DNA of 64,000 nt. Origin: Camarhynchus parvulus (lineage: Eukaryota > Chordata > Aves > Passeriformes > Thraupidae). Every line of letters starts with the position of its first letter. The first letter of the stretch is position 1. The DNA is taken from NCBI RefSeq assembly GCF_901933205.1, contig NC_044584.1:15851001-15915000 (forward strand), read 5' to 3'. Under the pieces are notes generated by a model. That model was not told the DNA's origin. It saw nothing but the letters and a program-made list of their open reading frames with translations, and ran no database searches. Of the stretch, positions 1 to 12,082 are shown piece by piece. Position numbers and translations under genes: made by a program.

Positions 1-1220
1 GCTGCCTTTTTTCCCTACTTCCAGCAACATATTTTTTTATGGATGGTAAAGCATTTAAATAGTTAGAAGGCTGTAAGAATCCACCTCCTTGGCAGCTACA
101 AATTCTTTCTGATGAGAAAGATGAGGCATCAGAAAGTCTGCCTGGTAAATCATGCAGAGTTTCCAAATAAGCTCTCCCCTCCCATGGATTTTTCTGCAGG
201 AGATGATGATCAGGCCATATGTTACTATGACAGATTTGGTATTTCATAACTGGAACCCATATAGCTCCTACATTAATATTTCCTCAAAACAGGACAATTT
301 TTAATAAAACCCAAAACCTTCTTTAATGTCTACATCCTAGAAAAAACATGACTGAGGCACTGTCCCCAAAAGCAGCTCTATATTCAATTACTTTTGTAAA
401 TACATCCCCTTTTATTATTTTTAGGTTTTAAAAGACAACTAAATACTGCATTTAATAGTAAGCATGTGCCCTACTGAAGGGAACACAAACTATAATGATA
501 TGTCTAGCTTAAAAGCAAATCTAATCTACTTGCTTATTAAATTTAAATGTGTTTAAGGCTGATATGGTTTGAAAATGATATGTAAAATAACAGCTTCCAT
601 GGCTATAAATGTCAAGTCTAAAAATTATACGCAATATAACATACAAAATAAATGCTGCTTCATCTTTACATTTCAGTGTGATCAATTCATTAAATGAGGT
701 ATTACAAGCTATGAGAAAATTTTACAACTCCTGAGACATAATTCGTCACAGTGTATTACAATGCAGCAAGGAAATACTTTAGAGGTTTTGTCATCAATGG
801 ATTAAAATTCTTATTAGAAAGAAGGTGGGGGAAAGTAGTTTTCTGATGTACCATGACCAAAATTACTCATCACAGCATATATTAAACACCTACGTGATCC
901 TTTTTCATGAGACAGCCTCTGTATTAAATGGTTGTTTGGTTTTTTGGTTTGTTTTTTTTTCCCCTTGGAAAATAAAGCAAGGAAAAGATATATTTTATAG
1001 GGCCAAGATGTAAGGACACAAAGGACACAGAGCTTCCCTGCTGGCTTGCAACACCAAACCCAAATATTCCCTGTGAGTTTGCTTGGCTTTTTTTTTTTCC
1101 TCTTCCTTTTTAACTGTGATAGAGGAATGGTCTTTCCCACCTGCAGTGTCTTCCAGAAATAAAATGGCCACAGATTTTCAGCCTCTGGCTAGAGAGGAGC
1201 CAAGAGCTATGATGCCAAGA
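1..1220. other. Non-coding AT-rich DNA, no gene seen
   Basis: No recognisable gene. The stretch is AT-rich single-copy-looking DNA. It holds a T-rich tract broken by GG pairs at about 931-964 and a poly-T run near 1089-1101. Two overlapping open frames here (about 814-1140 minus, 825-1013 plus) encode low-complexity peptides, lysine-rich on the minus strand because of the poly-T, and look like chance frames. Confidence 0.7.
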
Positions 1221-1226
1221 AACACT

Positions 1227-1360
1227 ATGGCTGTGTTCCCCCAAGTCCCCACAAAATCCCTCTCAACATTTTATCCATACACCAAACACCATGGTTGTAT
1301 TCCCCCAAATCTCCACAAACCCCTCTGAACATTTTATCTACACACCAAACTCCATGGCTG
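1227..1360 (+). repeat. Two-copy tandem repeat, unit 63-64 bp
   Basis: Two diverged head-to-tail copies begin at 1227 and 1291, and a third begins at 1354 but keeps only its first few bases. Each copy opens with ATGG(C/T)TG, followed by a C-rich stretch, then AACATTTTATC and ACACCAAAC. The block lies about 350 bp upstream of a CCAAT/TATA pair, a position where LTR U3 regions often carry tandem direct repeats. That link is an inference; the repeat itself is read directly. Confidence 0.75.
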
Positions 1361-1699
1361 CAAACCCTGTAAAGCCTCGAGAACCATTCTGCGTCTCGAA
1401 CCTCCACAGCTCCCAACTCCCAAAAATACCCCACAAAACTGACTGCAGCTTAGGGAAACTGCTCATTTGAGCCCTCTCAGCAACCAGGAGAGAGACACAA
1501 AGAAGATCCCCCAGGATGTGACTCAGCCCACCTAAATTAAACCCTTACTCTGAATTGCCTGCCTCTGTCTCTGCTGATTGCATGGGAGTGCAGGAGTCTG
1601 GTTTAGAACACAACCTGCTCTTGTCTCCACCCTTCAGCTTCCCAACAACTTTGTTCCCAAAAGAGAGACCTCTCACACATGCTTTGGCTGCAACACCGT

Positions 1700-1830
1700 T
1701 AGCTACGAGCCAATCAAATTTATTTTCTTCCTCCAATTAAGTTTGAGGGAGTTATAAAAAGCCAAAATCTCAGAGATCGCTAGAAAAATTCTGTTTTCGC
1801 TGAGATGAATGCCTGCTACAGGTAAATAAA
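1700..1830 (+). promoter_or_regulatory. Promoter-like block: CCAAT box, TATA box, splice donor, poly-A signal
   Basis: In order on the plus strand: an AGCCAATCA sequence around 1708-1716 that fits the NF-Y consensus; TATAAAAA at 1753-1760, about 40 bp further on; a predicted start region near 1783; an ATG at 1805; a good 5' splice donor, ACAG then GTAAAT, between 1821 and 1822; and AATAAA at 1825-1830. TATA followed by AATAAA about 70 bp later is how an LTR arranges U3 and R, and tandem repeats at 1227-1360 could be U3 enhancer repeats. Clear LTR ends were not found. The alternative is a cellular TATA promoter with a very short first exon. I slightly favour a decayed LTR. Confidence 0.35.
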
Positions 1831-1839
1831 AATATGCTG

Positions 1840-3300
1840 TACATTGATGGGTTTTGTACGCAACTGTTCAAAAGTCTTGACTGTGAAAGAATATTTATTT
1901 TTAACATCTAAAATTTACTCAGATTTCATTACTTACAATTAAATCCTGTTTCAAAAATCCAACCTGATTAAGAACATTCAGGCTTAGGGCTTTTCAATAA
2001 GGCAACAAGACAACATCGATTTTCTCACCCAAACATTTACAGCAGCTAAAAAGATAAATGTTACTTCTTTTGTTATTTCTCCCTAAAAAAGAATAATATT
2101 CATAGTTTTGGCCAAAATAATTTTATTTTTAAATATCATTACTATTTCTAACATGCATGCCTTCCCCTTGCCTTATCACTTTCCCAATCTGCCGAATATT
2201 TAACACATTTGTCTTTCCCTGACATATAATTTGCTACAATCATGTGACAGAAAAACACACATCACCCTAGATGTTCTCAAGGTGCAGCAGGATCTGGTAA
2301 TGGTTTTACAGGCCAGTGTCTGGCCACGAATTTGTGCTCCCCCAAACCCATCCATATTACCAGGGGAATTATTAGGTGGCTGTATCTTTGCAGGCACTCA
2401 GAGCAAGATAACCCTAATCTACTCTTATCACTTGCACACAAAAGCATTGGATCCAATAGGCTTCCATGTAATCCATCTCTGTCAACTGCATTAAGGAAAT
2501 TACCTGTCAGAAATATCATGGCCAAGATTCTGTGATTAAATGCAAACTTAGAAAATGCTCAAGGGTATAGTAAAAAAAAAAATGCTGCATAAAATTGCTT
2601 TCAGTTTAGTTTTCCTTATGTTAACGTTGTGTCCACAAGCATTTGAACAACACAAAGAATCAAGTAATTTATCAACCACGCACTGTGTTGCCAAAGGAAA
2701 CAAAATATATTTTTGGATTTGTCATAATTCCGTGAAGTTGACTTTCATTATTAAGATGGTAAAACTTTAAAAAAATCTTTCAAAAATAAAAAAGCACATC
2801 ATGTTCTTTTTTTTTTTCCCAGGGAGGGAAATTGTTATTGCTGATGAATATAGAAATGTCTAAACCCTCAGATTCACAATTTGAATACTATTTTTTTCCC
2901 CTCAAAGCTTTTGTCTCTGCAAAATTTACCATTTAAGGATTATTGGTTACAAGGTTGGCAGCACAGTCCTACACCTCAGGTCACTCAGGTCCAATCCACA
3001 ATCAACAATCTCCATCAACAACTTTGGTCTTTTCCTTAGGCATCTCTCTATAAAGAGGACAGAGCAATCACCATGTATATAATGCACTATTCACTGTGAC
3101 TATCCTGGCTCTGTGTCAAAGAAGGAAACACAAAGTAAAAAATAAAAACAATTGACCCACAATTCTACAGCTAAACAGTTTTGAAATAGTCATTGAAGAA
3201 TCCTCTATTCTAAAATGCCCAATGTACTGTAAAGTAATCAAAGGAGGTGGAAAAATGACAGTATGAATATTTAGCAATGTTGATTATTGTGCCTCCCAGT
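1840..3300. other. Non-coding DNA, no gene seen
   Basis: AT-rich sequence without a recognisable gene or repeat family. Short homopolymers lie at about 2572-2582 (A) and 2809-2819 (T). Small overlapping open frames around 2200-2540 show no known domain and run on both strands, as chance frames do. Confidence 0.65.
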
Positions 3301-3306
3301 ACGTGA

Positions 3307-3734
3307 GAGGCACTGACACACTGAAGAGACTCTAACAAAGGGCCATTAAGATGATGAAGGGACTGGCACATGTGAGGGAAGGCTGAGAGACCTGGGCTGG
3401 TTCAGCCTCAAGAAGAGCAGGGTCAGGGGGATGTCAGTGCCCACAAATGCTGGAAGGGAGGGTGAGAAGGCTGAGCCAGGTGTTCCCAGTGGTGCTGCGA
3501 CAGGAGCAGAGCAGTGAGCACACAGGGGCAGCCAGGAGGTTCCCTCAGAACACCTGGAGGGTGCTGAGCCCTGGCAGCCCCCTGGGGATGTTCCAGCTGG
3601 GATGGCTCCACTTGGACACAGCCAAAAGCCACCTGGGCACTGTCCTGGGAAGCCAGCTCTGAGCACCCCAACCTCTGGTGGAACCAGAGCAGATGCAGAG
3701 GCTCCTTCTAACCACATCCACTTTATGATTCCAT
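3307..3734 (+). mobile_element. CR1 LINE, 3' fragment
   Basis: CR1 is the dominant avian non-LTR retrotransposon and is nearly always 5'-truncated. This copy keeps hallmark 3' words in the right order: CAAAGGGCCATTAAGATGATG near 3336, AAGGCTGAGAGACCTGGGCT near 3380, GGTTCAGCCTCAAGAAGAGCAG near 3400 (the 'tgttcagcctggagaagag' landmark), GGAGGGTGAGAAGG, the GTGGTGCTGCGACAGGAGC segment near 3491, and a terminus at GATTCCAT that resembles the usual ATTCTGTG-type tail. It covers roughly the last codons of ORF2 and the 3' UTR. Overlapping open frames on both strands here are shadows. It is GC-richer than its flanks and clearly diverged, so it is an old insertion. Confidence 0.85.
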
Positions 3735-6303
3735 TTCCTTTTTATCCTGCTTATCCAAACCCCTCTGAAGGGCAGCCCTCATGGTGCCTCCTCACTCTCT
3801 CTCCACACTGCCATTAAAGCATTGCCTCTGAGTCAAACCCTGAGCACACAGCCACTAAGGAGCCACCACGTGCACTCTGAACCACCCATCACAGCCCTGT
3901 CAATCCAGCAGCCAGCTGATTGATCATCCTTTCATCCATCCCAGTTTGCACCAATATGGCTGTAAGAACCGGTAGGACAGGTTGAAAACCTTGATAAAAT
4001 GAAAGAGTTGGACATTCACTACTCTTCCCCTCTCTTCACAAGACCAGATGTTGTTTCCTCAAGGGAGCTTCACCCGGGCTGTGCTTGATCACAAAAGGAA
4101 AAAAAAATCACCCCTTTAACCCAGTGAGAATGTTTGCCATGTATCTATTTAACTTTACTGGAATTCTAACCCCATTCAGCTGGATGGAAGTTTCCAAGCA
4201 CAAGGTCCTACACCCAAGCAGCAAAACTATGTGGGAGAAAAAGCAGAAAATACTCAAATGCCAAGAACCTCTTCTTGTAAACCTAGAAGTGCACTTCCAG
4301 CTTGACAAGAAATTTCACTGAAAAATCCTTGATTCTGTCCTGCCACAAGTGATTGATCTAAATCCAGCCAGGTGTGGTTGAGAAGACAAGAGCAGTAGGT
4401 TAGAGCCTGGCAGAGTTTGGTTATTCAGATTCCTACACTGCCCCAAATATATGAGTATTTACAGTGAAGATGAAGATTTCTCTTTGATATGGTGGTTGCA
4501 CACATATACAGCTGTCTGTACTATCAGAATTTTGAGTGCACACAGTAAAAGCATTCATACATAGGAAGCTTGATTTGAGAAATGGAGATTTACTGGATTA
4601 TGGAAGGAGAGAGAAGTGATAGAGCAGCAATCCCAGAAAACTGGCATTGGCATGCTGATTATAACACAGCTAGCTTCTGATTAAGATCAAAGGCTGAGAT
4701 TGCACAAATGCAATGGGGGATGTACTCTGCCAACTTTTTTCACTTGAGGCATCATAAAATATCTGATCTACAAGATGAGGGTTGGGGGTAAAAGTCACAT
4801 AATTTCAATGTGAAGTACCACGACTACAAAGATCCCTTTCCATGAGAGGAGACAGGATAAATGGGACACACAAAATGGACGTCCCTTCCCTCACCATTGT
4901 CCAAGGTCAAGCTGGTGGTACACTGAATTTCTCCAACCAGCAGAAGAGCTGCAGTTCTCCTCCTAAAGTTTTTCCTTCTGGGAAAAGCCAGTTTGCAAGC
5001 AGAAGGCTGCAGGATGCATCCCATCCTCTGTGAAGACAGGACTAAAGACCATCTAAAGGGCTTCAGCTTCTGATCAGCAAAGGAAAGAAGAAGATAATGC
5101 ATTTTCTTGGCCACAGGAGCTATTGTGGAACTTATACTTTCAATCTCAGTTAAAAGAACCAGTAACAAGACTCAAAGAGTGAATAGGTTCGGACAACCTA
5201 ATCTATACAATGGTCACTGAAATAATGAAGCTGATTAAGTCAGGGAATCACTGTTGTCACACAAGATTTACAGATCAGAATCCATCAGCAGAAGGCAAAA
5301 TCACACATAAAATTATTTTGAACCTTGCATGTTAATTATGAATCAGATGAAAGAAATAGTTGTAAAAAAATAGAAGGGGACCTATGTTCCATGTGGCACT
5401 TTTATTAGTCACTTTATCACCCCCCATATGTGCTGCCAAGGAAAATTATAATAGGCCACCACTAATAACTACAAAAGAAGACTCTGAATTATTATTGATA
5501 TTCTTATTAACCATGCTAGTAAACTGAACATAACTGGGTCATGATCGTAGAGAAGCTCTGCGCTCAAAAAGGATACTGTACAGGTCAGAAACAACACAAA
5601 TACAGCACTACTTTTAAAGTAGGAACAAAGTACAGTAAGGACAGCTGCAAATTCAACCTCAAAAGCACAACTGACTAATGGAGATTATACCCAAAGTGGG
5701 TAACAATTGTTTCCTAGCAGGCCAGTGCATAAAGCAAGATCCTTTCTTGGAATAACTCTCAGATTAATAGATTCAATATTGTTTCCACTTTACTGGGGAG
5801 TGAATTGCATTAAACACCCTGCATTCCTTCAGTAGCAGAATGTATATTTGCAAATGAATGCAAAGACTCTGGATGAGAAACAATACATGTTCTGGTCTAC
5901 CAGCACCTATGAGCATAACTTTCTTTTAATTATCATATTTATTTCTTCTTTACCCTGTTTGCTGTCATGGGCTGGAGCTGGTGTTCTGGAATGGGATTTG
6001 TGAATATTCACAATGCACAGAGCACACCAGGCAGGCTGTGCTGAACCTTCTGAGTCCTACAAAGAGATTAATGACCCAGCACAGGAACAGTGACTATTGC
6101 CACCACCCATCATCACCAGCACCAGTTATCAGCCACTTCACGGAAAGAAAAACCTGTCAGAATCTGAGGGACTTAACAAATGTAATAAAATGAAACAACT
6201 GAGCAGCAGAGGTACAAATTCCAGGAGTTCCTGATTCCCAGCTGGGCACACACAGTGCTCCTGAGACAGCATTGCCTCTCTGGGCCTTCAGAGCTGCATT
6301 TAC
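3735..6303. other. Non-coding DNA, no gene seen
   Basis: No gene or repeat family recognised. Composition is ordinary AT-rich intergenic or intronic DNA. An open frame on the minus strand at 4824-5168 (114 codons) has no motif I can recognise and shares its interval with a plus-strand frame. The sequence between 5100 and 6000 has no long homopolymers or satellites. Confidence 0.65.
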
Positions 6304-6427
6304 TGCATCTCAGGGGTTAGGGGAAAAGATGGGAGAGAGGTGGGGAAAAGGAAGAAAAATGTAAAAGGGGGAAAAAAGGGGGGGAAAGGGGGAAAAAAAA
6401 AGAGGAAAGGGAAGAAAGAAAAGGGAT
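6304..6427 (+). repeat. Purine tract with G-quadruplex potential
   Basis: A G/A-rich tract, completely free of pyrimidines from 6363 to 6426. G runs of 5, 7 and 5 lie at 6367-6371, 6378-6384 and 6388-6392, separated by A6 and A3. The 7-G run can serve as two G3 columns, so a four-column intramolecular quadruplex is possible on the plus strand. Long pure purine tracts can also form triplex (H-DNA) structures. It is low-complexity sequence and not coding. Confidence 0.85.
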
Positions 6428-9400
6428 TAGGGAAAAGTAAGCCACATGATGTTTTTTGAGTCATCTTCCACCAATATAATAAAACCAGAGTCCTCTTTAG
6501 GCTATGTGAAAAAGATGAACCTGAAGGGAGTTATAATGTGTTTTTTTCCAGGATCAGAGTGCAGCAGTTGCCAGCAGGAAAGCTTCATGGGAGACATACC
6601 TTCTTCCACTGATATTCAAACCACCAGTGAGCCACTACTTTGTATTTAATACCTACATACTTGTATTCAAGGCCATTGAGTCAATAATACCTAAATTAAA
6701 AACATGTTCTTGCTCTGTTTTCACACCACACTCTCCATCTTAGAATCCAAGAACAGAGCATTAAAGAATAATGACAAACATCTGTCATCCATGCTTTCCT
6801 ATCTACTCCTCACCTTCGTCCTCAGTAAAAATTGAGTGTATAAAGCAGGCAAAGTTGGGAAGGCAGAGCAGAGAACCTCAGGGAAATATGCCATCAGCAG
6901 AACCCTTCTGTAGACCTTGCATTGTGTAATACACATGAAAAATAATTGTATCACAGAACTGTTAAATAACCATATTGGATTTGCAAAACAAGATGCATTT
7001 CCCCAGCTCACTGAGAGCCTGTAGCATTCTGGAAATTAGCATACATCTGCTCCGAGGTATTCTGCATAAAATATTACAAAATGCATCTGATATAAACAGA
7101 TAATTCCTTTTAGTAAGGTATAAAGTTAAAATGGACTGCACTTTACATGATTCAGTGAGTAAACTGGCATTCAGAGCTTAAGGAATAACTGAGCTCCACT
7201 TTCTTAGTCAATTCTGCCACCTAGCTCATCTTGGGAAAGCTCAGCCTGCTATGCTGAACTCCTGAAAAGCAATTTCCGTCCTGTTTAGAATTGAAATTCA
7301 CAAATAACTCACCCAGCACACCTAAATCACTTCATTAAACACAGGTAACATGGCATATTAAAAAGAAGAGTCATTTATGCCAGAGGTACCAAAAGAAAGT
7401 TTCTGTGCATAGAAAATCTGTCACTTATAAATGAACTTTAATTCTGATTGATTCAACACACACCAAACCATTTTGCTTCATTTAATCCCTTAACCACAGT
7501 TAATGTTCTAAAATATTCCAAGGGATTTTAATTTTCAAACTATGGAAGAAAAGAAAATATCCTTTATCCACTCTAAATCAAAACATGTAACACAGGTTCT
7601 TGGATGCTAATATTCTCATTTCAAACAGTCCTTTTCTTACCAATGCATTTTAGCTGAACAAAATTTGTGCTGGGACAGACTTTCAAATCTAAAAATGACC
7701 CAGCATGGCATTCCATAAGCAAGCATTGTCATATATAAACTGTTTTAAAAAAGCATGTAGTAGGAAACTTGTGATGATTTAAACAACTGCACATTTTTAA
7801 TGTAGTTTAAAAAAACAAAGCCAAAACAACTCCCAAAAACTAAGGTGAAAATATGAGGGTTTGATTGTAAGTTCTCTAAGCAAATCTGCTGAAAAAGAAG
7901 GAGAGCAAGCATAGCTCAGAAGCAGAAAGCTGCCAGCAGAAAGGGACAAACTCTTGTTTTATGGGGTTTTCCAAGCAGTGAATTCTGACACACAGACAAC
8001 ACAAACCCAGGTGTGGCAGAGCTGCCTGAATACCTCCAAATTCAGTATTGTAATCTGGAGATGCCACATCAGTGCTGAGGAAAGGTTTGTGATGAGATCT
8101 CAGCAGCACTGAGAGCTGACACAATCTGCAGGGTTGATCGTGGCACCCTGCGTGCTCCTGGATTGTTTCACTCTTGTGTGCAGGATCTGATGCAGGGCAC
8201 TGATGCTTGGTCTCTTTTACATCACAAACAGATCATCAGCTGTCATTGTCTCTGATGCTTTTGCATTTGTGCTGCAGCTACTGTAACAGGCCTTTCCTTG
8301 CTGCCAGTAACCTTAATTTATGTACTGGAAAACACTAATTCTCTCACAGAGTAGATGTTTTCCTTTAACATGCAGGTGGAATTTGGAAGTGAGTATTTTC
8401 AAGTTATCTTTTCAAGGAATTACAAAGGGATGGATTCCTGCTAAGGGGAAAGGATAAAGAAATATCAAAAAAAGGGTAAGGAAATATCAAAATTCCCCAG
8501 TAATATGTTTGTATCTTAGAGCTTTAAAGTATTAACAAAAACTCCAAACTATACTACAAAGAAATCGCCCTACTCTAAATGAGAAGAGATCTAAAGAATA
8601 AGACCTAAGATTTAGAAAACAACTGAAAGCATACTTCTGATCTGATTCCAAACTTAGGCTTTTTCAAAGCACAGTATCAAGTCTAAGGATATGGTAAAAA
8701 ATACCCATATTAACAAGCATCATTCATGTCCATCCATATAAAAATAAGTCTCCTAATTTTCTGAGATAAAGAAAAGCAAGAATAAACACAGTAAATACAC
8801 AAAATAATTAAGAAATTATATCCATCATCTCATTTTCCAATTTTTACCACTCAGCTTCAAGAATTAATAAAGAGAACAGGTATTATACAGAAGCAAAGTT
8901 CTGTGGAAGCTCCTTGGAGAATAGCAGAAACAGCAAAGTTTGACACATGAAGGTGAGGTAGAAGTCAGGAATTCCAGAAAACATTTTCTCCCCTCATTAG
9001 AGAAGTAATGCCCTTCTCCTTTCTCCATTCTCTTCACTCCCCAGTGCTCATTCAAAAAGGGAATTTGGGGACAGGATGCAGTTGCAGCAGCTCCAGCTTT
9101 TTGTGTGTGCAGACCTTCTGCGTCATTTCCATTCTCCCAGCAGGGAGATTCAAGGAAAACTCCAACACTTCCTACTTCTTTCTTTCAACAGACATTTCCC
9201 TACATTCCCCCTGTAACATTTGCTGTCCTCCCGCTATATTTTCTATTCTTAAATCTGACATACCCTCTCTCGTTTTGCTTTTATTCCCTCCTTGCTTTCT
9301 TCCTCATCCTGTCTATCCCTTCCCTCCCCTTCCCAAGCGCCACATTACAGCTCCCCTTTAGTCTACACCTTTCTCTACTCATTCAAGCTCTTCTTTATTC

Positions 9401-10036
9401 ACCTGTCAGCCAGAGATGGATTATTTTAAATGCTCCCTCAACCTTTGCTGCTTTCCAGACAGGCTGACAAGAAATCTGGAGACTTAGATCTAAACCGGCT
9501 TTAGAGCTCTCTGACTATGATGCTGATAGGGATGGAACAGAGAGAGAGTTGAAAATGTGACAGTCCTGTTGTTGTCACAGACCCTTAACAAATGGACAGA
9601 GGAAGTTTTACATTTCCTTAAGGTTCCAACCCCCTTGTACACAGCTTCTGTGTTCTCAGCTCATTGATTTGGTTTATTTTGGAATCAATCATGACACTTT
9701 TAATTATGGAACAGTTGAAAAATAAAAGTTGTTTTGTTTTCAGAAAATAAAAACTCCATTATTTTCTTAATTTATTCTGGCTTTCTTTGCTTGGCCAGCA
9801 AGGGAGAGGTGTCTGGTATTATTTTAGAAACTCAGAGTAGCTCTGCTCAGAGGAACATGCACAGTTTTTTAATGGGATAAACTGCAACAAGCAGCAGTAT
9901 AATCACTAGAATGGTGCAAACATATTTTTCTACAGTCAAATGTTCACATTGCTGCTGACTTCTCTTGCTCAGCTTGCACAGCACACTTGTTCCTCTGCAA
10001 TAACAGTAAAAATAAGCAAAACAAAACATCTGGCAG
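6428..10036. other. Non-coding DNA, no gene seen
   Basis: No gene recognised. A short tandem echo occurs near 8450-8490, where a unit ending in GAAATATCAAAA is repeated after about 21 bp. The plus strand between about 9160 and 9400 is strikingly pyrimidine-rich, with repeated CTTCC, CCTTCC and TTCCC words, and this keeps two overlapping plus-strand frames (9008-9361 and 9105-9467) free of stops. These frames give serine-, proline- and phenylalanine-rich peptides and are explained by the composition. Confidence 0.65.
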
Positions 10037-10039
10037 GGA

Positions 10040-10156
10040 ACAGAACAGAACAGTTCTGTGGGAAGGAAACTACAATGATCACCTAGTTCAACTGTCTGAC
10101 CACTTCAGGGCTGAATGAAAGTTTAAAAAAAAATATTAAGGGCTTTATCTTAAATC
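10040..10156 (-). mobile_element. CR1-type LINE tail, reverse orientation
   Basis: Reading on the plus strand, a degenerate start (TTCTGTGGGAAGGAAACTA) is followed by the motif ATGATCACCTAGTTCAACTG, then CTGACCACTTCAGGGCTGA and AAGTTTAAA. This is the reverse complement of the 3' end of avian CR1 elements, where the wording is normally 'GATCATCTAGTCCAACTGCCTGACCACTTCAGGGCTGACC'. Only the last 100 bases or so survive. A GAACA triplication just before it (about 10038-10052) may be junction sequence. Confidence 0.65.
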
Positions 10157-11685
10157 CAGAATATAGCAGAAGCAATTTTGACACTGGTTCTTAGCAGCTT
10201 TTAAACTAATTTCTCAGTCCAAACACTACCCTAAAAACATTCTAAAAGAGAAAACTGAAGGTTTAATTGTATTTTAAAGGAATTTAATGTAGACACAGCC
10301 AAAGTTCTAAAACAAATCAGAGAATAAGAGTAAAAAAGCCTCAAAACCCCATTACTGAAACACTAGAAATTCCAAGTTTTCATAATAAAGCTTTTCTGTA
10401 CCTTAATATTGACATTTCACTTTCTCCAAACATTAATGAATCTCACCATATCAAAACTTTAGTCAGAAGCAATTTGTACCCACAAACTGGGTTTCTCTCC
10501 CAAATACTTTTGCAAATCATTCCCAAGATTCTATTTCTGGGAGTACACATACAAGATACTATTACCATTGTTTCAAAAATGTCCAGCACTAGTAGCTTGA
10601 CTGAGCTTCTTGTACATAAAATAAATGATTCATGGTCACTAAAATGATCCAATACCAATGCATCAGATAAAGATACAGAGTAGCAACGCAAGAAAACACC
10701 TGGAAGCAATGATAAATCTGGATGCTCACACACCTCTGTCTAAATTTTGTCTCACATTACACACACACGTTACTTGCCTACCCAGCACATGTAAGAAATG
10801 AAGTGCAGAGAATTTGCCCCTATTTTTAAAAAAGCTTAGCGCACACTTTGTGTGCATTTACCTAAGAATTTGAGCATAGTTTATATAATTTAGAATAAAC
10901 CCTACTATCCTTCATCATAAAAGAACAAGATCACACAGGCTGTGCATGTAAACATAAGCTCAGATTTCATATGGCCTTTGAAGGCAAACAGAGCTTTTCC
11001 AGATAAAGCAGCAAAATTCTCAGATATAACTTTTCTACATGCACACATATACACAGCCCTCTCTGCTTCTCATTACATTTTTACCTTGAGCCAAGCAAAT
11101 GCATATCCATAATAACCCAAGCCTTCCAATCAAACCTAGAGTGCTCTTTTGGCAGAGCTGAGCTCTCTGGTGAGCAGACCACTGAAGTTGTAAGATAGAT
11201 ACTCACACGAGTTATAGCAAATGTCAGTGCCACTGGGAGAACCTGTCTGCCTGCTGTGCTGCTGGAACAAGGAAGCCTTTATAAGTTCACCACCCAAATC
11301 CAAACAAACTCAGCTCTGGAAACCATGGGACCTATTAACCTACTTAAATAAAAAGTCATCTCCTTTCTTCCCAGGCAATAGGTACATCACAAAGCAGCAG
11401 CATGGCTTTAATATTGGAAAGCCCAGACGATGATCTATCGACTGATATTGGCAGCAGTGAAACATCAACGTGGCTTATTCCTCTGCTGCTTCCAGCTTTG
11501 CCCAGGGAACTACTCTGTAGGAAGCTTATGGCTTATTCTGAGTCTTCAGAAAATAAAATTTATACATAATTCCAGGAAAAAAAAAACTAAAAAAGTTTCT
11601 ATGCTTTATTTTTTAAGCTGTTTTATCACACAGGATAATGGCAGCACGTGCTTGAGATAAAGGTGTCTTAGATGTGGCTGGGGGT
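10157..11685. other. Non-coding DNA, no gene seen
   Basis: AT-rich sequence without a recognised gene. Small open frames (10443-10733 minus, 11221-11433 and 11430-11660 plus) have no identifiable domains. A poly-A run lies near 11578-11587. Confidence 0.65.
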
Positions 11686-12082
11686 GTGTCATCTATCCCC
11701 ATCTATTAGTTGTGGGGCAGTTCTCTGCTGTCCATGGGGCAGTTTTCTTTATCTCTCCCACAGCCAACCCTCCCTCCAGGAGATCTCTGCTGTCCATGGC
11801 CACTGAGTGTCCCTGCAGGGCTGATCCAATTCCAGCATCCCATGGGGAGATGCTGCGCCCAGGGGAGGAGCCAAGCATTCCTACCTGGATCCAATCTGAG
11901 CCTGGAGCAGCACAGCAGCCTTTGCCCCCTGCATTGCCAGAGGAGCAGCTTTCTGCTGCCCTGCATTGCCAGAGGGAGCCCAGGCCCATCTGCAGCAGCC
12001 CTGGAGCTGCAGAGGAAAACTCCCCCTTGTGCAGGATCCCTGCTCCAGCAGCAGCACAGCTGGCACTGCAGGAGGGCTGAGT
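11686..12082. mobile_element. GC-rich, probably repeat-derived island
   Basis: A block much richer in G and C than its flanks, with sharp edges. It contains two internal duplications: TCTGCTGTCCATGG occurs identically at 11724-11737 and 11786-11799, and CCCTGCATTGCCAGAGG recurs 32 bp apart at 11927 and 11959. Its vocabulary (CCATGGGGCAG, TTTATCTCTCCCACAGCCA) reminds me of dispersed songbird LTR-type repeats, but I cannot place a family, an orientation or ends. Long open frames in five of six frames, up to 149 codons, come from base composition. It could alternatively be an unusual single-copy GC-rich segment. Confidence 0.45.

Noticed and set aside
2515..2540. CR1 terminus at ATTCTGTGATT
   Set aside because: Only the last ten or so bases match; no upstream CR1 landmarks are present.
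9008..9467. Two overlapping plus-strand frames of 117-120 codons
   Set aside because: The pyrimidine-rich composition removes stop codons; the peptides are low-complexity.
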